Source: Desulfosudis oleivorans (GTDB lineage Bacteria > Desulfobacterota > Desulfobacteria > Desulfobacterales > SURF-7). Taken from it: DNA of 64,000 bases. The DNA lies in contig DYJD01000002.1 in the NCBI GenBank assembly GCA_020723325.1, positions 95,629 to 159,628 of the forward strand. Direction: 5' to 3'. Each line of letters opens with the position of its first letter. Within the stretch, counting starts at the first letter, position 1. Below the pieces are notes generated by a model. The model ran no database searches, was not told where the DNA came from, and saw only the letters and a list, made by a program, of their open reading frames with translations. Positions 62,086 through 64,000 of this stretch are shown here, piece by piece. The translations under genes were made by a program, and so were the position numbers.

Positions 62086-62281
62086 TTAAAGGAAAAGCAG
62101 GAAAATATGTCGGGCCTGATCCTTTTTGAATTCCAGGGATCGCCCGGTGGCAAAGGCCCAGCCGGCAAGGGCCAGGGCCGCGATGCCGAAGCGCAGGCCC
62201 GCCGAAATAAATACAGAGAACGGCGGCACTCACAGTCGCCCCAAAAAGCAAATTCCCATTTTCCGAAACTGACTGGCCCAT
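62086..62281 (-). pseudogene. Frameshifted small membrane protein remnant
   Basis: On the minus strand an ATG at 62281, preceded by AGGAGA, starts MGQSVSENGNLLFGATVSAA and VLCIYFGG. From about 62185 the sensible reading continues in the +1 frame as LRFGIAALALAGWAFATGRS, LEFKKDQARHIFLLFL, then TAA at 62086. Joined, this gives a protein of about 65 residues with two hydrophobic segments. The shift occurs at a GGGCC run. It may be a real frameshifted gene or a sequencing error. Confidence 0.4.
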
Positions 62282-62385
62282 CTTTTATCTCCTGAATGAC
62301 GCGCTGATAAGCTTTCTCCTCTTTATTCCGTCCTCTGACTCCTGAATTCCCACATTTGGGCAGTCACAATCTACCAAATAAAAAA

Positions 62386-62419
62386 ACCCCTTTCAGATCA
62401 GCTTCCGAAAGGGGTTTTT
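62386..62419 (-). terminator. Rho-independent terminator
   Basis: AAACCCCTTTC and GAAAGGGGTTT form a perfect stem with T-runs on both ends. On the minus strand it ends the CCG iron-sulfur gene about 30 bases after its stop; it could also work on the plus strand. Confidence 0.85.
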
Positions 62420-62449
62420 CCGAGTGGATATCGGAAGAACTACCCAAAG

Positions 62450-63613
62450 TCAACTGGAAATTTTTCGTTCCAAAACGACCTCGCTGATATCCTTGACATG
62501 CATGCGATCTTCCAGGCCCTCAACCTTCAGGGCATCCTCGAACATATTGGCGCAGATGGGACAGGCCACGGCCAGCACCTGGGCGCCGGTGGCGGCGGCT
62601 TCCCGCACCCGCACCCTGGCCGGCGCGTCGGCGCCGCCCCCCAGAATATCCGTAAAAAAATTGCCGCCCCCGCCGCCGCAGCAAAGGGCGTTTTGCCGGT
62701 GGCGCTCCATCTCCACCAATTGAATGCCGGGCAGGGAGAAAAGGATTTTGCGCGCGGCGTTATACTCCTGGTTGTGACGGCCCAGGTAGCAGGGATCATG
62801 GTAGCAGACCTTCAACGGCGGTTCCGGCGTCGTGAATGCGGCCTTGTTGATACGTTTGGCCAATATTTGGGTGTAATGAAACACCTGCAACTCTCCGCCC
62901 AGGGCGGCATAGCCGTTTTTCAGGGCATGGAAGCCGTGGGGCGAAAGAGTGATGACCTTCTGAATTCCGGCGGACCGGAACAAGTCCAGGTTCCTGCGGG
63001 CCAGTTCTTCAAACAGATCCTTTTCCCCCATGGCCCGGGCATCATTGCCATCAGAGATCTCCCGTGCTCCCAAGATGCCGAAGGAAACACCCAAGCGGCC
63101 CAGCAGTTCGGAGACGGAGAGGGCCATGGCCCGGCCCCGGTCCGTATAAGAGCCCACATCGCCGATGTACAACAGGTATTCCTGATTGGAGTACAAATCC
63201 GCGGCGGTCCCCGCGGCCCAGGCCCCGCGTTTTTTGGCCGGCAGTTTAAAGGGATTGCCGTGTTCCAAAAGCGGCGTAAGATAATCCCGGACCGGCGGGG
63301 GCAGTTTGCCGGCCTGCACCAGCATCTCCTTGCCGGCGGTGAAGGCCTCCAGCAACAAATCCTTGAATCCGGTCATGGTACAGTGATTCACGCAATTGCC
63401 GCAGGTGGCGCAGGAGAAGAGAATCTCCTGCATGCGCGCAGACGGTTGCAAGTCGCCCTTGAGCAGCCCCCGCAGCAACCACATGCGGCCGCCGGGGGAA
63501 TAGGTTTCAAAGCGGAACTTCAGATAGGCCGGGCAGTTCAGGTCCACATAATTGTCCGGGAATTTACAATAACCGCAGCGGAAACAGCGGTGCAGAATCT
63601 CGGCATGTTCCAT
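62450..63613 (-). CDS. (Fe-S)-binding protein with two CCG domains (GlcF/HdrD-like)
   Basis: 387 residues. The N-terminal ferredoxin-like motifs are CFRCGYC and CATCGNCVNHC, ligating [4Fe-4S] clusters. Two C-terminal cysteine-rich (CCG) regions follow, with CYHDPCYLGRHNQEY and then ALCCGGGGGNFF and ACPICANMFED. It matches the iron-sulfur subunit family of glycolate/lactate-type oxidases and heterodisulfide reductases. The adjacent FAD oxidase gene, whose stop overlaps this start, makes a GlcD/GlcF-like pair that oxidises a hydroxy acid and passes electrons to the respiratory chain. Substrate unknown. Confidence 0.92.
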   Translation of the reverse strand: MEHAEILHRCFRCGYCKFPDNYVDLNCPAYLKFRFETYSPGGRMWLLRGLLKGDLQPSARMQEILFSCATCGNCVNHCTMTGFKDLLLEAFTAGKEMLVQAGKLPPPVRDYLTPLLEHGNPFKLPAKKRGAWAAGTAADLYSNQEYLLYIGDVGSYTDRGRAMALSVSELLGRLGVSFGILGAREISDGNDARAMGEKDLFEELARRNLDLFRSAGIQKVITLSPHGFHALKNGYAALGGELQVFHYTQILAKRINKAAFTTPEPPLKVCYHDPCYLGRHNQEYNAARKILFSLPGIQLVEMERHRQNALCCGGGGGNFFTDILGGGADAPARVRVREAAATGAQVLAVACPICANMFEDALKVEGLEDRMHVKDISEVVLERKISS

Positions 63614-64000
63614 CAGTTCACCTCCCAGTTTCCAGGGTTCATGATGCCGTTGGGATCCAGCATGGCACGCACCTGGTTCATAAGGCCGAGCATCTGGGGA
63701 TTCATTTTAGCCAGGATCTGTTTCTGGGCCGGCTCCTCCGCCTTCCAGGGGATGCCCCCCATGGCAAGTACGGCGGTATTGGTGGCCTCCAGGGCCTGCT
63801 GGGCCCGCTCCACATCCGCTGCATCCGCCCGATTGAAAGCATAGGCGTAGAAGAACATCATGCAATGGTTCACGCCGATGATCCGGGCCCCCAGGGAATA
63901 AGCGGCCTGGAAACGTTCGGCAATATTGAGCCCCTCTTGATAAGCCCGGGGAAAGCGATCCACCGGCATGATGGCGCCCACATATTCAAAGCCGCCCCCT
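63613..64000 (-). CDS. FAD-linked oxidase C-terminal part (GlcD-like), truncated by window
   Basis: The gene continues past base 64000. The visible C-terminal 129 codons read FEYVGAIMPVD at the edge, then RIIGVNHCMMFFYAYAFN and end MLDPNGIMNPGNWEVN, the typical C-terminus of FAD-linked oxidases (DPNGIMNPG). It lies directly upstream of the CCG protein with a one-base overlap. A GTG at 63981 is inside the frame and is not the start, because coding continues upstream as GGGFEY. Confidence 0.88.
   Translation of the reverse strand, partial: GGGFEYVGAIMPVDRFPRAYQEGLNIAERFQAAYSLGARIIGVNHCMMFFYAYAFNRADAADVERAQQALEATNTAVLAMGGIPWKAEEPAQKQILAKMNPQMLGLMNQVRAMLDPNGIMNPGNWEVN

Noticed and set aside
62498..63844. 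448-codon plus-strand frame at the end of the window
   Set aside because: Antisense to the CCG iron-sulfur gene and FAD oxidase, both of which carry clear family motifs.

Overview
The window looks like a chromosome segment of a sulfate-reducer-type deltaproteobacterium (Desulfobacterota, Desulfobacteraceae/Desulfosarcinaceae-like). This is an inference from gene content: a periplasmic [NiFe] hydrogenase, many two-component and Che proteins, PATAN/roadblock proteins, a TonB receptor paired with periplasmic binding proteins and kinases, a CCG-domain iron-sulfur protein next to an FAD oxidase, and a PurD-PurE fusion. No rRNA or other decisive taxonomic marker is present.

Layout. 0-1.1 kb: end of a B12-binding-type radical SAM gene. 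1.6-3.9 kb: a CheY-like regulator and a convergent Hpt / RsbU-type phosphatase / RsbW-type kinase group. 4.0-4.7 kb: decayed DNA with an ADP-ribosylglycohydrolase remnant, ending in a 44-nt exact copy of a tRNA-Leu 3' end. 4.8-27.3 kb: a probable integrated island. It lies between that copy and the intact tRNA-Leu(CAA) gene at 27.3-27.4 kb, where a decayed tyrosine recombinase abuts the tRNA. 27.5-31.8 kb: housekeeping genes (TsaC/YrdC, PurD-PurE, Ddl, a SHOCT-like membrane protein, DUF1992). 31.9-33.5 kb: PilT paralogue. 33.9-37.8 kb: PATAN and roadblock proteins plus two output-less sensors. 37.8-45.6 kb: TonB receptor, two binding-protein-like genes and two kinases. 45.6-47.6 kb: Ig-like repeat lipoprotein. 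47.8-61.5 kb: DJ-1, nitroreductase, PurN, TraB-like, MoxR/VWA pair, TIGR01212 radical SAM, MnmG, DnaJ/CbpA, Hpt and an acidic zinc-ribbon protein. 61.6 kb: tRNA-Met. 62.4-64 kb: CCG iron-sulfur protein and the end of an FAD oxidase.

The most interesting part is the island. One minus-strand run of ten closely spaced or overlapping genes encodes a Tat-exported [NiFe] hydrogenase (large then small subunit), a chemoreceptor with a periplasmic c-type haem motif (CMRCH), and then CheW, CheR-TPR, a WspD-like CheW, a CheA-REC hybrid, CheB, a WspR-like receiver fused to a class III nucleotide cyclase, and a metallo-beta-lactamase-fold hydrolase. Gene order and several motifs match the Pseudomonas Wsp surface-sensing operon, but the GGDEF output is replaced by a cAMP/cGMP cyclase and the input side carries a hydrogenase. 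The large subunit stops exactly at the conserved His of DPCxxCxxH, with no C-terminal peptide to be cleaved, as in H2-sensing regulatory hydrogenases. Next to the operon are a second chemoreceptor, a GAF-PilB ATPase, a PilT ATPase with an N-terminal cyclic-nucleotide-binding domain and a CRP-like protein. A coherent hypothesis, not proven by sequence, is that H2 (or redox state) is read by hydrogenase plus haem receptor, passed through a Wsp-like phosphorelay to a nucleotide cyclase, and that the cyclic nucleotide controls type IV pilus retraction and transcription.
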